A DNA stretch of 64,000 bases, taken from SIG452 sp045541975. Its GTDB lineage: Bacteria > Bacillota > Clostridia > UMGS1840. Position 1 is the stretch's first letter; each line of letters starts with the position of its first letter. A program made the translations under genes and the position numbers. Positions 7,824 to 17,186 of the stretch are shown piece after piece. Location: contig JAZQKB010000034.1 in NCBI GenBank assembly GCA_045541975.1, positions 1-64,000 on the forward strand. The letters run 5' to 3'. The notes under the pieces were generated by a model. That model had not been told where the DNA came from. It searched no databases and saw nothing but the letters and a program-made list of their open reading frames with translations.

Positions 7824-8996
7824 TTATTCTTCGGTCGGTTTTTGGATTTCTCTCGGGATTCCAAGTTCCTCTTCACATTCTGCAAACACCGTAACAGCTA
7901 CGGTATCCTCCGAAAGCTTTACCGACTCGGTTTTTAATGCGATAATATCCTCAATCCCCTGCTCCGAAAGCTTTTTCAAAAATTCGTCGGTTGCTTCTTG
8001 AACCGCTTCTTCTTCGGTACGTTCTGTTTTTTGAAGATTGTACGCCAAATATTCGGTTTCCCGATAAGTGAGGAAGAGGAAATGCTTTTCTTTTATTATA
8101 CTATCATAATTGTAAAAGTCAATAGTTTGCCCGAAATCCAAAGGAATTTTCACAAACGAAAGCTCCAGTTCCCGATGTTTTTTACTTTCTCCTGTTGGAA
8201 TTTTTTCATACCGATACAGCTTTTTTTCAAAAGTTTCTTCCTCCCAGGTAACGGCACGGATACTTCCGATCGCATGAAGATAACGGCTCCCCAACGTTTG
8301 ACTTGGAATTAACCCCGATATTAAAATCTGATCCTTTAAAACCGTGTCGCCTGCTTTCACCATAGCGTCTCCGTTTTCAGCGGTAATCTCCTTGATATAA
8401 CCATCCTTTTTAGCCACAATATTGGAAGGCACATCCTTAGGAATCATTGGCGGAGAATCGGTCCTTGGAATTAAGGTAACAGTAAGATTGGTTCCCGAAA
8501 GCTCCACCCCTGCCCACAACACTTTGGGAAAGTGATTAATAATCTGATTGGCGACTGCGGTGGTATCCACGGTTTTTCGGATTTTCCCCACACCAAGTCC
8601 GCTATCGGCTAAAAAGGAACGGATTCCGGCAACATCCATCCCGGGTGCGGCATCAAAGGTAACCGTCCAGATAAAAGAAGATGCCACAAAAATTCCTGCT
8701 AAAAAAACCATTGCCGATATCCAAAAAACCGTCCGTTTTTTCATGGTTTTTAGAAGCACGGGAATACCTTTCCCCTCCTGTACCAAAAGGGTTGTTTCCG
8801 TTTTTTGGGCAAATTCCTCCAATAGTTTCGCACCACGGTTACTGACCGAAAAAAGCATTGTATTTTCATTGGGACGGCAAATATTCCAAAGATACAGTTT
8901 ATGGGAAAGACATAGATTTAAAAACTTTTCCAAATGGATTCCCGTCGCCATGTAACACTGATACCCTTTCACAAACCGATAGGCACGAAGCACCAA
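7824..8996 (-). CDS. yqfD: Sporulation protein YqfD
   Basis: 390 residues. A cytoplasmic N-terminal region is followed by one membrane helix at about residues 88-110 (FWISAMVFLAGIFVASSFIW) and a large extracytoplasmic part with the conserved YqfD pattern: the PKDVPSNIVAKKDGYI block, followed by GDTVLKDQILISG. YqfD is needed for spore development in Bacillus and is conserved next to yqfC. It begins eight bases after the yqfC stop. The C-terminal stretch is rich in Glu. Confidence 0.92.
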   Translation of the reverse strand: MVLRAYRFVKGYQCYMATGIHLEKFLNLCLSHKLYLWNICRPNENTMLFSVSNRGAKLLEEFAQKTETTLLVQEGKGIPVLLKTMKKRTVFWISAMVFLAGIFVASSFIWTVTFDAAPGMDVAGIRSFLADSGLGVGKIRKTVDTTAVANQIINHFPKVLWAGVELSGTNLTVTLIPRTDSPPMIPKDVPSNIVAKKDGYIKEITAENGDAMVKAGDTVLKDQILISGLIPSQTLGSRYLHAIGSIRAVTWEEETFEKKLYRYEKIPTGESKKHRELELSFVKIPLDFGQTIDFYNYDSIIKEKHFLFLTYRETEYLAYNLQKTERTEEEAVQEATDEFLKKLSEQGIEDIIALKTESVKLSEDTVAVTVFAECEEELGIPREIQKPTEE

Positions 8997-9004
8997 AATT
9001 CCCC

Positions 9005-9340
9005 CTATATTTTTTCAATGTTTACCACATTTCCCGAAACGGACACTTCTTCATCTGTCAAAGAAGTGATAATCAAAGAACTCCCCTGAATTTTATACAC
9101 ATATTTCCGGGTGTTGACCTCAATTTGTGTGTCAGAAAAGCTGACAATTCCTTTATGATTCACAATCTCCACCAAAAAATCGCCCGTCACGGTGATTTTC
9201 GGTTCACCAAGCAGTAATTCAGAAGAAATCCCCAGCCGTTCCGCCAGATTTTTTTTGGGTATTGGCGGAATCATCTGCTCCTGTAAATTTTTTTGCTTTT
9301 GATTTTTTTTGAGCTTTTTATCTGTTTTGTTTCGCTTCAT
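9005..9340 (-). CDS. yqfC: Sporulation protein YqfC
   Basis: 111 residues. A very basic N-terminal tail (MKRNKTDKKLKKNQKQK) precedes the YqfC core, seen in LGEPKITVTGDFLVEIVNHKGI and YVYKIQGSSLIITSLT. Family members belong to the YabP/YqfC spore-coat-related group. The start at 9340 has GAAGGA six bases upstream; a longer in-frame version from 9397 has no ribosome site. First gene of yqfC-yqfD-phoH, divergent from ylbJ. Confidence 0.9.
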   Translation of the reverse strand: MKRNKTDKKLKKNQKQKNLQEQMIPPIPKKNLAERLGISSELLLGEPKITVTGDFLVEIVNHKGIVSFSDTQIEVNTRKYVYKIQGSSLIITSLTDEEVSVSGNVVNIEKI

Positions 9341-9358
9341 CTTCTGTCCTTCCCTTAT

Positions 9359-9387
9359 GTATATTCCCAAAGGCTTTTCCATATAAT
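9359..9387 (+). promoter_or_regulatory. Possible sigma-E-type promoter for ylbJ
   Basis: GTATATT (9359-9365), 14-base spacer, CATATAAT (9380-9387) resembles the mother-cell sigma-E consensus (-35 ATATT, -10 CATACAAT). ylbJ belongs to the sigma-E regulon in Bacillus subtilis. The match is by eye; a SigA -10 reading of TATAAT is also possible, but no -35 TTGACA is seen. Confidence 0.5.
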
Positions 9388-9419
9388 GTGTTAACATTCT
9401 ATGAAAACGGGTGAAAAAT

Positions 9420-10349
9420 ATGTCTAAATGGACAGGATGGGGACTTCTTTTTTTATTTTTATGTTTTCCTGACGCAGTGAAAAACGGTGTGATAAACGGA
9501 TTGGAATTAGGGGGACGTGTGTTAGTGCCAAGTATTTTTCCCTATCTTGTGATCTCAGGAATTTTAGTAAAAACAGGGGCACTTCTTCCCATTTCTAAAA
9601 AAATAAAAATTGGGAAGTTATCCGAACCTGCAAAAGAACTTCTCATTCCGTCCCTGTTTTGCGGATATCCCACAGGAGCAAGACTGTCAGCTTTTGCATA
9701 TGATAATGGTAGTATCACAAAACAGGAATACATTTTGCTGTTTATATTTGCCAATATTCCGGGATTTGGCTTTGCCGTATCTTACTTAGGCGGTTTTTTT
9801 GATCGTCATATTTTGGGTATTCTAATTTATTGCAGCTTTTTATTGGCATCGCTTACACTGATTTGGTTTTATGAAAGAAAAATGCCAAATAAGAATCCAA
9901 AATTGTTGTGGCAGACGGAAAAATTGAAAGAACCAAAAGAGCAAAAGATACCAAAGATACCAAAAATAGCAAAAAAGCAAAAATTATCGGATGCATTGGT
10001 GGAATCCGTCAGCGAAAGCTCGCAAACGATGGTATCCCTTTTGTTTTTTGTGTGTTTTTTTGCCAGTCTGATAGATTTATTGAAAAAGGTTCCTTTGCCT
10101 GTTGAGTTCTTCCCAATGGGTGCAACCTTTTTAGAAATTACCACGGGCCTTTCCTTGCTCGTCCGGAGCTATCCCATAGAGGCGGTTGTATTTTTCTGCG
10201 GGTTTTCGGGGTTATCTGTGATGTTTCAATCCTTGTATTTTGATAAAAACCGTGCCGTAAACTTTCTTCGTCTGTTTTTGGGACGAATCGTTTACGGCAC
10301 AGTATCCGTATGTTATTTTATGATTCTTCGTTTTCTTTTCGTTTGTTAA
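9420..10349 (+). CDS. ylbJ: Sporulation integral membrane protein YlbJ (Gate/nucleoside-recognition domain)
   Basis: About 309 residues with six to eight hydrophobic segments. The conserved block LVPSIFPYLVISGIL, then SLFCGYPTGARLSAFAYDNG and FANIPGFGFAVSYLGG, identifies the YlbJ family. A Lys-rich cytoplasmic loop (about residues 165-195) separates two membrane halves. YlbJ is required for heat-resistant spores in Bacillus. The ATG at 9420 has GGGTGA close upstream; GTG at 9411 is an alternative. The 3' end overlaps the convergent tspO by 4 bases. Confidence 0.88.
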   Translation: MSKWTGWGLLFLFLCFPDAVKNGVINGLELGGRVLVPSIFPYLVISGILVKTGALLPISKKIKIGKLSEPAKELLIPSLFCGYPTGARLSAFAYDNGSITKQEYILLFIFANIPGFGFAVSYLGGFFDRHILGILIYCSFLLASLTLIWFYERKMPNKNPKLLWQTEKLKEPKEQKIPKIPKIAKKQKLSDALVESVSESSQTMVSLLFFVCFFASLIDLLKKVPLPVEFFPMGATFLEITTGLSLLVRSYPIEAVVFFCGFSGLSVMFQSLYFDKNRAVNFLRLFLGRIVYGTVSVCYFMILRFLFVC

Positions 10350-10804
10350 TTTAAAAGAACAATGGCGAAGTTTAAATACAGAGCAAACAGTTGCCACAAA
10401 AGATACGGCAGGTACAAATAAAATGCCCATTTCACATCTTTTAGTCTTCCCAAAAGCAATAGATTGACCAAAATCATAGCAATGAGGACCACCAGTGCCA
10501 CGCCAACCTGCTGTAGTGTAAAGAAAAAGAGGGGCCAAAGTGCATTTAACACAAGATTTGCCACATAAAGCCAAAAGCTGACGGTGTCATCGGGATTTGC
10601 TTTGAAATACACAATCATGGAAATTGCCATCAGTACATATAAAATTCCCCACACAATGGGAAACACAATGGATGGCGGTGCCAAAGGAGGACGGACCAAT
10701 GTGTCGTAAAATTCGGAGGAATTCATGGAAAAGAGTCCACCCAACACCGCTGCAACCACCGTAATCCCAACGATGAGCCATCCTGTTTTTTTGGTTTCTG
10801 ACAT
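10346..10804 (-). CDS. tspO: TspO/MBR family membrane protein
   Basis: 152 residues and five membrane helices. Hallmarks are PPLAPPSIVFPIVWGILYVLM, the NLVLNALWPLFFF helix and the YLPYLLWQLFALYLNFAI block. TspO proteins bind porphyrins and related ligands; the role in anaerobes is unclear. Monocistronic by layout, converging on ylbJ. Confidence 0.93.
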   Translation of the reverse strand: MSETKKTGWLIVGITVVAAVLGGLFSMNSSEFYDTLVRPPLAPPSIVFPIVWGILYVLMAISMIVYFKANPDDTVSFWLYVANLVLNALWPLFFFTLQQVGVALVVLIAMILVNLLLLGRLKDVKWAFYLYLPYLLWQLFALYLNFAIVLLN

Positions 10805-10934
10805 AACATCACCTGTTTCGGAAAATTTCCGCCTTTCTTTTATTTATTTTTAAAATGATTTACAAGCATACAATTGCTCTCTTACGAGAGAATTTTTCAC
10901 AAACTATATTAACAGTATTGGAGGATTAATAAAT

Positions 10935-11753
10935 ATGTATGCATATCACGAGCTGATTTATGACCTGATTCGTTTGGATGTGTTTCAAAAAGAGATGTCC
11001 TTTTTCTCTATCGGCACATCAGAGCTTGGGCAAAATATTTTTTGCATTAAAGCAGGAAGAGGGGATAAAAACGTATTGGTAATTTCCGGGCATCATAGTC
11101 TGGAAACTATGTTGTCGGAATTTTTAATGGAATATTTGTTTCGTTCCAAAGAGGATTGGTTTTCAGGCATTACGCTATATGCCATTCCTCTGTTAAATCC
11201 AGACGGTGCAGAAATTGTGGCAGGACGGATTAAACCGCCGGAACCGTTTTTTGAAAAGAGTAACTGGCAGGCAAACTACCGTGGCGTGGACTTAAACCAT
11301 AACTATGATGCGGGCTTTTTTTTAGCAAAGGAAGCGGTTGCACAAGAAAGAATTATTAGCCCGAACCCCACCAAGTATGGTGGAGAACAACCGTTCTCGG
11401 AATCAGAAACCAAGGCAGTGCGGGAATTATGCAAAAAAATCCCCTTTGAAGTGGCTATTGCTTTCCACTCCCAAGGGGAAGAAATTTATTATGAATATGA
11501 CGGCTTTTTGCCTCTCGGCACCTATCGTTATTTGGATGCGTTCCAACAAAAATCTCACTACAAAGTTGCAAAACCAACGGGAACGGCATCTCATGCAGGC
11601 TTTAAAGATTGGTTTATTAAGACTTATCAAAAACCTGCCTTCACCGTGGAGGCAGGACTTGGAAAAAATCCTCTGCCTCACAGTTTATTTCCCAAGGTGT
11701 ATGAGGATTGTAAAGTGATATTAGATTGTGTGATAGATACCGTGAGAATGTAA
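10935..11753 (+). CDS. M14-family zinc carboxypeptidase, cytoplasmic
   Basis: 272 residues. The zinc ligands H54 and E57 are in GHHSLE, the third is H178 in IAFHSQGEE, and E239 in FTVEAG is the catalytic glutamate. LLNPDG and NYRGVDLNHNYD form the substrate-binding part typical of gamma-D-glutamyl-diamino-acid peptidases. No signal peptide is seen, so it probably acts on imported murein peptides or during spore cortex metabolism; substrate is inference. TTGGAGG lies ten bases before the ATG. The 130 bases upstream contain a small hairpin (CTCTC-TTAC-GAGAG) but no clear SigA promoter. Confidence 0.88.
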   Translation: MYAYHELIYDLIRLDVFQKEMSFFSIGTSELGQNIFCIKAGRGDKNVLVISGHHSLETMLSEFLMEYLFRSKEDWFSGITLYAIPLLNPDGAEIVAGRIKPPEPFFEKSNWQANYRGVDLNHNYDAGFFLAKEAVAQERIISPNPTKYGGEQPFSESETKAVRELCKKIPFEVAIAFHSQGEEIYYEYDGFLPLGTYRYLDAFQQKSHYKVAKPTGTASHAGFKDWFIKTYQKPAFTVEAGLGKNPLPHSLFPKVYEDCKVILDCVIDTVRM

Positions 11754-11764
11754 TCATATAATTG

Positions 11765-11790
11765 ACTCCCTCTTGAGAGGGAGTTTTTTT
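11765..11790 (+). terminator. Terminator after the M14 peptidase
   Basis: Hairpin ACTCCCTC-TT-GAGAGGGAGT followed by seven T. Confidence 0.85.
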
Positions 11791-11822
11791 GAAAAGTGCC
11801 GATTTGTTTTTTTATAATATAC

Positions 11823-11855
11823 AAAAAGGGCTACTCCCAAAGGAGCAGCCCTTTT
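11823..11855 (-). terminator. Terminator after the S-layer gene
   Basis: Minus strand GGGCTGCTCC-TTTG-GGAGTAGCCC with one G-T pair, followed by five T; 37 bases after the S-layer stop codon. Confidence 0.8.
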
Positions 11856-11892
11856 ATCAGTTAGTTATTACAATCGAGTTGTAATCTCCAAA

Positions 11893-14748
11893 TTAGCCGT
11901 TAATGTCAACGATTAAGATTAATTTGGTTTCGCCGTCGTAGTTGTATACATATACAGCGTCGTCGTTGTCTAACTGAGAAGCATCGTTCCAGTCACCGGT
12001 AGATTTTTCAGTATCAACATCAGAGATGGAAGCTACTTTGATTTTGCCGCTAGTTACATCATAAACATAAGCGTTAGCAGCAGGATTGAAGGTGAAGTCA
12101 GTGATTAAAGCATCGTTTACACCGTAGAATCTGTCAGAACCGGATAAGGTAGATGCATAATCATCTGCCTGAACTAAGTTCATAGTTTTACCTTTCAGGC
12201 TGTGTACTTTACCAGCGATACCAAAACCTTTTAAGGTTTCTGCATCGGTAGTACCAGCGGTGAAGAAGGTGTTCAGGTTAGCAGTGTTGAAGGTAGGAGC
12301 AAATTTGATGGTCTGTTTGGTACCATTCTGAAGTAATTTTTCATCATCAGCAGCGTGAGCGGAGTTGTCAACAACTTCGTAACCAGTACCGTCAACGTAT
12401 TTAGCTAAGATAGTAGCAGCGGTGATTTCGCCGTCAGCGTTGGTAGCGATCATAGCGATATCGTTAACACCTAATAAGGTCTTGCTTACGCCTTCAGCGG
12501 TAACCAGTTCAACTTCTTCGCCGTCGATGTAACCAACTAATTTTGCTCTGTAGTCGTTAGCAACGGATACAGTAGAAACTTTGGTTACAACTAAGGGGAA
12601 GCCACCCATGTTAACTTTGTCCATTTGCTGATACAGAACAACGAATTTAGCTTCTTTGTTGTCGTTGTATACTGCGAAGTAATCATAGGTTTCAGTTTCA
12701 TCGAACATGTCGATAGAAGCAACAGCATATTCAGCTTTGGTGTTAAGACCGTAACCGTCTTTAGTAATTACTACAACAGTGTTTTCAGTGATGAAGTAAT
12801 TATCTAATTTTTCGCGAGATTCATAGTAAGCTTTACCGGTCTGGTAATCAGCTTTGTCGTCGCCTCTTACGTTAGCAGAACCAAAGTTGCCAGCAGAAGC
12901 GATGTCGTACGCTTTGATTTCGCCTGCATTGTTTAAGCTGTAAGCAACGATATTGTCTGCAGCAAAGTCAGCAGCGAAAGTAGTAGCATAAGCAGCAGCG
13001 GTGGTATCAACAGTGGTGTTTACTTTATCAGCTAAGTTTAAGGTAACGATTTCACCAGCGGTGGTTAATACCTGAACCTGATAGGTAGTACCAAAGTCAG
13101 TAGCAACGTGGGTATCAATAACAACAGCGTAGTTTTTAACGCCTTCTGCTACATCGTAGCAAACGATCTTATCGCCGTATACGGTAGCGGTAATAGCATC
13201 ACCAGGATTTAATAAGGTAGTAGAACCACTTTCAGGAATCAGCATAGTGTAGTCTGCATCGCCGATGGTATAGTAAACTTTACCATTTTCTTTGTAAGAC
13301 TGAGATACAGTTCCTTCAATGGTATTTTTGGTGATAACGATTTCATAGTAGGTGTTGGTGCCATCATCAGATTTTGCAACAGCTGCAACATCACCAGCTT
13401 CGATATCTGCTAATTCTAATGCATTACCTTCAGCGTCAGTTAAAGACCAAGCAACGGTTTCAACTTCAGGATCTAACACGATAGTACCGGTGAAGGTGCT
13501 CTGTGCGTTAGCGTTGGTGGTTTCTTTCTGAATTTTGAAGGTTTTGGTGTTTACGGAACCAACAACGAAGATGCCGATGTTATCAACAAATACGGTTTCA
13601 TAAGTACCATCGTTATCGGTATCGGTGAATCTGTAAGCTACGTCGCCAGTGTTACCACCAACAGCAACGTCGCTCCAGCTACCAGCTACTAAGTTTTTGT
13701 AAACTTTCATGCTGGTGGAATCGTTCAGAACTTTGATTTTGGTGTTTCTGTCGTCATCAGCGGTTTTTTTGTATTCAACATAATTATCGGTTGAAGAAAT
13801 AGTAGCTTCCTGTAATAATGCAGGATCAACGGTGATTTCAACGTTTTTGCCAGCTTTAGCAACAACGGTAATCAGTTTCCATTCAGCCGCATCAGCTTTG
13901 TCGATAATAGCGGTAGCAGTTAAGCCCTGTAAACCGGTTAAATCAACACCGTTCATTTTAACAGTACCAGGAACGGTGAAAGGAACTTCATCGTAATTAG
14001 CCTTAGCTACACGGTCCATTTTTAAAGGATTGATGGTAACGGTAGCATCAGTTTCAGTTTTGCTTAAAGGAACAACGTCAAATTTAACTTCAGCTTTGAT
14101 TGCGCTCAGTTTGGTCCACAGGATAGACTGGGTAGCGATAGGTTCAAATTTTTCATCAGTACCCCAAGAAGTCTGGTCCATCATGGGAACGGTCAGAGCG
14201 TTGTAGGTTAATCTTGCAACGGTAGATCTAGCTGCGCCGCCAGCGGTGTTAGCAGTACCAACGGTGATAGATTCCTGGTTAGCAATCATCATGTAACCGG
14301 TGGGGTAACCGCCCAGAGACTGAGCTTTTCTTTCGTAACCTAATGCACGAACTAACATAGCAACAGCCTGTTCGTAGGTAACTTCTGCGGAAGGAGCGAA
14401 AGTACCATCGCCCATACCATTAACGATACCTAACTGAGAAGCGGTTGCAATGTAACCGGATGCCCAGTGATCAGCAGCAACGTCGGTGAAGTAGCCGCCA
14501 ACCTGGTTAGCGCCTGCATCGCCCATGTCCAGAATTCTGCAAACGATTGCAGCATATTCTGCTCTAGTAATTTTGCCTTCAGGTTTGAAAGTGCCGTCTC
14601 CGTAACCAGTGATGATGTCGAGAGCGGACAGAACCTGAACAGCTTCAGCGTAGTTAGCAGTAGCAGCAACGTCGGTGAATGCGAAAGTCTGCATGCCGAA
14701 CAGCATTACAACTGCTAATACTAAGGATAAAACTTTAGACAGTTTCAT
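11893..14748 (-). CDS. S-layer protein with three N-terminal SLH domains
   Basis: 951 residues. A signal peptide (KLSKVLSLVLAVVMLFG, cleavage near residue 24) is followed by SLH repeats at about 25-72 (GYGDGTFKPEGKITRAEYAA), 87-137 (GMGDGTFAPSAEVTYEQAV) and 143-192. The last SLH is degenerate. The remaining 750 residues are rich in Ala, Thr, Val and Asp with few basic residues and no Cys, as in secreted surface array proteins. SLH domains bind pyruvylated wall polymer. A consensus promoter, strong ribosome site (AGGAGG) and roughly 100-base leader suggest high expression, so it may be the main S-layer subunit. Confidence 0.9.
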   Translation of the reverse strand: MKLSKVLSLVLAVVMLFGMQTFAFTDVAATANYAEAVQVLSALDIITGYGDGTFKPEGKITRAEYAAIVCRILDMGDAGANQVGGYFTDVAADHWASGYIATASQLGIVNGMGDGTFAPSAEVTYEQAVAMLVRALGYERKAQSLGGYPTGYMMIANQESITVGTANTAGGAARSTVARLTYNALTVPMMDQTSWGTDEKFEPIATQSILWTKLSAIKAEVKFDVVPLSKTETDATVTINPLKMDRVAKANYDEVPFTVPGTVKMNGVDLTGLQGLTATAIIDKADAAEWKLITVVAKAGKNVEITVDPALLQEATISSTDNYVEYKKTADDDRNTKIKVLNDSTSMKVYKNLVAGSWSDVAVGGNTGDVAYRFTDTDNDGTYETVFVDNIGIFVVGSVNTKTFKIQKETTNANAQSTFTGTIVLDPEVETVAWSLTDAEGNALELADIEAGDVAAVAKSDDGTNTYYEIVITKNTIEGTVSQSYKENGKVYYTIGDADYTMLIPESGSTTLLNPGDAITATVYGDKIVCYDVAEGVKNYAVVIDTHVATDFGTTYQVQVLTTAGEIVTLNLADKVNTTVDTTAAAYATTFAADFAADNIVAYSLNNAGEIKAYDIASAGNFGSANVRGDDKADYQTGKAYYESREKLDNYFITENTVVVITKDGYGLNTKAEYAVASIDMFDETETYDYFAVYNDNKEAKFVVLYQQMDKVNMGGFPLVVTKVSTVSVANDYRAKLVGYIDGEEVELVTAEGVSKTLLGVNDIAMIATNADGEITAATILAKYVDGTGYEVVDNSAHAADDEKLLQNGTKQTIKFAPTFNTANLNTFFTAGTTDAETLKGFGIAGKVHSLKGKTMNLVQADDYASTLSGSDRFYGVNDALITDFTFNPAANAYVYDVTSGKIKVASISDVDTEKSTGDWNDASQLDNDDAVYVYNYDGETKLILIVDING

Positions 14749-14855
14749 TTGGATGTCCTCCTAAAAAATGATATATAATTTTTTTTTTACGATTTTAGAT
14801 GGGCTTTGAACCCAGTTGATAGAACAATCCCTTTACAGGGGTATCCTATGGTGTC

Positions 14856-14884
14856 ATTGTAGCAGATAAAAAACCGTTTGTCAA
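14856..14884 (-). promoter_or_regulatory. Strong promoter and long leader of the S-layer gene
   Basis: Minus strand TTGACA (14884-14879), 17-base spacer, TACAAT (14861-14856). The leader from about 14849 to 14749 has a weak hairpin and a long A run before AGGAGG. The rest of the stretch to 15119 is AT-rich with no gene visible. Confidence 0.8.
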
Positions 14885-15119
14885 TAAAATCAATTTATAT
14901 GTAACAAAGTTGTAAAATTTATGCATTACAGTAATATTTCGGTAACAAATCTGCAATTTTTCGGTAAAATCAAGAGGTTTTTCACTCTTTTTTCATTTTT
15001 TAGACGAAAAATACACGATTTTGTTCCCAAAACGCACCAAGGCAAAATATCAACCAATTGATTATACTCTGTTTTTTCAGATTTGTCAAGATATTTTTTG
15101 ATTTTTTTATTTGTCCTCT

Positions 15120-15189
15120 GAAAATATGTCCCCCTATATATAATATATAATGTAATAGGGAATTTTTGTTCTCAGAGGGACATATTTTC
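15120..15189. repeat. Inverted repeat at the 3' end of the radical SAM gene
   Basis: GAAAATATGTCCC (15120-15132) is the exact reverse complement of GGGACATATTTTC (15177-15189); an inner CCCTAT/ATAGGG pair lies between. The right arm is inside the last codons of the radical SAM gene. Too AT-rich for a standard terminator; perhaps a small palindromic element or an mRNA-end structure. Confidence 0.5.
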
Positions 15190-16053
15190 TGCGTAACGAA
15201 GGTATTCCTCCTCCAATTTCCACCAGCTTGTCTGCCAGTTACAAAAAGCAGTATCTTCTTTGGGAGCACGGGAAAAAAGCCGTTGCACCGCAACTTTGGG
15301 AGAAAGTTCTCCCAAAAAGAGATACAAACGGTGAAAATATTCTTCCTTTGATATGATTTGGATTTCTCCACGCCGATACAGGTCATACAGTTTGGTTCCA
15401 TAGGGAATGTGCAGAGAATGCAGTTTTACAGAATCGGTCTGCACTTCATTCATCAGTCTGGCAGCAGCCAGAACATCTTCCTCGGTGTCCCAGGGGAGAT
15501 TTAAAATCAGATGGGTATCCAAATAAAAGCCGTGTTTCTTTACCAGCTTTGCTCCACGGATATAATCAGCCACGGTGTGTCCACGGTTGATTGTTACCAG
15601 CGTGTTATCATTGGCAGACTGCAGTCCCAGTTCCACAAATACGTCCAGTCCCTTTGTCTTCACCTCATCCAATACCTCCAGATGTCCGCCGTCCAAACAG
15701 TCGGGACGGGTAGAAATGACCACACCCACAATGTCGTCCGCGTTGACCGCTTGGAAAAGATGCTGTCTGAAAATTTCCAGAGGCAGATAGGTTGCCGTAA
15801 AGTTCTGAAAATAGATGAGAAAACGGTTGGCATGATATTTTTTTCGGATATACGCCATATTGGCAGCAATTTGTTCCGAAATTCTGACAGTTGCATCGGG
15901 CAGTTCAAAGCCTGCCCCCACTTCGGAACAGAAAATACAGCCTCCCACCCCTTTGGTACCGTCCCGGTTGGGACAGGTACCGCCGGTGTTGACAGGTATC
16001 TTATACACTTTTTCACCGTAAATATTTCGTAGAAACTGAGAGTATTTTAGCAT
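15172..16053 (-). CDS. TIGR01212-type radical SAM protein (YhcC-like)
   Basis: 293 residues. The radical SAM cysteines are C27, C39 and C42 in TCPNRDG...GGCIFC, the C-x11-C-x2-C spacing of this family. Downstream blocks ISTRPDC, VELGLQS and HLILNLPWDT match YhcC/TIGR01212 proteins, whose substrate is not established; tRNA-related chemistry has been suggested from family resemblance to Elp3. It follows the ATPase gene by 11 bases and is probably co-transcribed. Confidence 0.88.
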   Translation of the reverse strand: MLKYSQFLRNIYGEKVYKIPVNTGGTCPNRDGTKGVGGCIFCSEVGAGFELPDATVRISEQIAANMAYIRKKYHANRFLIYFQNFTATYLPLEIFRQHLFQAVNADDIVGVVISTRPDCLDGGHLEVLDEVKTKGLDVFVELGLQSANDNTLVTINRGHTVADYIRGAKLVKKHGFYLDTHLILNLPWDTEEDVLAAARLMNEVQTDSVKLHSLHIPYGTKLYDLYRRGEIQIISKEEYFHRLYLFLGELSPKVAVQRLFSRAPKEDTAFCNWQTSWWKLEEEYLRYAENMSL

Positions 16054-16064
16054 AGTGCCTCCGG

Positions 16065-17099
16065 TTATGATAATAAAAAGTGGTAGGTTTTCTGATAGAA
16101 CGGTTCTATGGCAGAATAATCGGTAACAGTCTGATAAACGGCTTCCATACGGTTATGGTGTTCTCTTGCCTCCGTGAAGCAAGCGATTCCCCGCCGAAGA
16201 AGTGCATCATACATTGCGGTAAGCTCACCGTCCCCTTTTTGATCACTGACAAAATCAGAAAAGGAAACAATTTCATCCGCTTTCGGATAGGTGTGATACT
16301 CATTGGATGTAACAACTGCCAGATTGGCAGAGGGAAAAATAAGATGTTCCGCCTTTTTCGGATTCATCGGGCAAGGACAGGTAATCAGGTCAGCATTCCG
16401 CAGTTTACAGGCAGTTGCCACCGTTTCCATAATGGGATGAGTGCTGTTCCCTACTTCTGACTCAATGGATATGACATAATAATCCTTCAGATTTTCCTGC
16501 AGATAATTGCGAAAGCCATCTGCAGTGATAGCAGAGAGAAATGCCGTCTTTCGGGAACCGTTTGACGAAAACTGAGAAATCCGTTTGGCAACATCTAAAG
16601 AAAACGTGCGAACTTCGTTTGCAAGCAAGGCAGATTCACTTCGTGTTTGCATCAGATTCAATAGTGCTTTGGCGCCATTTAAATAACAGTATCCCTCCAA
16701 AAAAGACCGTTTGGCAAGCTTGCTCTCGTTTGCCACGGTCTCTCCGTCTGCAATCGGGCCGATTAGGTCGCAGAAGTTTAGCACCGTGTCGTATGCACTG
16801 GGATAACGGGGATCTGTTAAGTGAGGGGCGGTTCCGTCAATCACGGCAGAATTATGCCGAGGCAGATAGACACCGTCTAAAGAGTTTGGGTCTGAAGAGC
16901 AGTGCAGATAAGTAACCGGTTCCCCCTCCTGTTCCAACCGACTGCCGAGCCGTTTTAAAAAGGTTGATTTCCCCGTACCGGGACCGCCTTTGATCACCGC
17001 CAGTTTTCCCGTGGAATTTTTATCTAAAATTTCATGATAATAACTAAAGAAGCCTTCCGGGGTATTTCCGCCCGGAAAATAATGATACAAAGACTGCAT
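16065..17099 (-). CDS. P-loop ATPase with internal duplication (PRK06851-like)
   Basis: 344 residues. Walker A GGPGTGKST is at 38-46. The segment at 33-93 (ending LDGVYLPRHNSAVIDGTAPH) is repeated in weakened form at about 209-270 (AEHLIFPSANLAVVTSNEYH). In the second half the P-loop position reads SEVGNST and lacks the Gly-Lys, so only the first site should bind nucleotide. This resembles the PRK06851 family, function unknown. The promoter at 17187-17216 and the 11-base spacing make an operon with the radical SAM gene. Confidence 0.75.
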   Translation of the reverse strand: MQSLYHYFPGGNTPEGFFSYYHEILDKNSTGKLAVIKGGPGTGKSTFLKRLGSRLEQEGEPVTYLHCSSDPNSLDGVYLPRHNSAVIDGTAPHLTDPRYPSAYDTVLNFCDLIGPIADGETVANESKLAKRSFLEGYCYLNGAKALLNLMQTRSESALLANEVRTFSLDVAKRISQFSSNGSRKTAFLSAITADGFRNYLQENLKDYYVISIESEVGNSTHPIMETVATACKLRNADLITCPCPMNPKKAEHLIFPSANLAVVTSNEYHTYPKADEIVSFSDFVSDQKGDGELTAMYDALLRRGIACFTEAREHHNRMEAVYQTVTDYSAIEPFYQKTYHFLLS

Positions 17100-17186
17100 A
17101 GAATTTCCTCCAAAGATTCTGATTGTTTGTTCTAACTTATTCTATGCAGGCTTTTTATTTGGGTGATGACTTCAAAAGCTAATTTG

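Noticed and set aside
15000..15401. 133-codon leftward frame overlapping the radical SAM gene
   Set aside because: It lies in another frame of a clear gene, has no family motifs and its free part is AT-rich noise.
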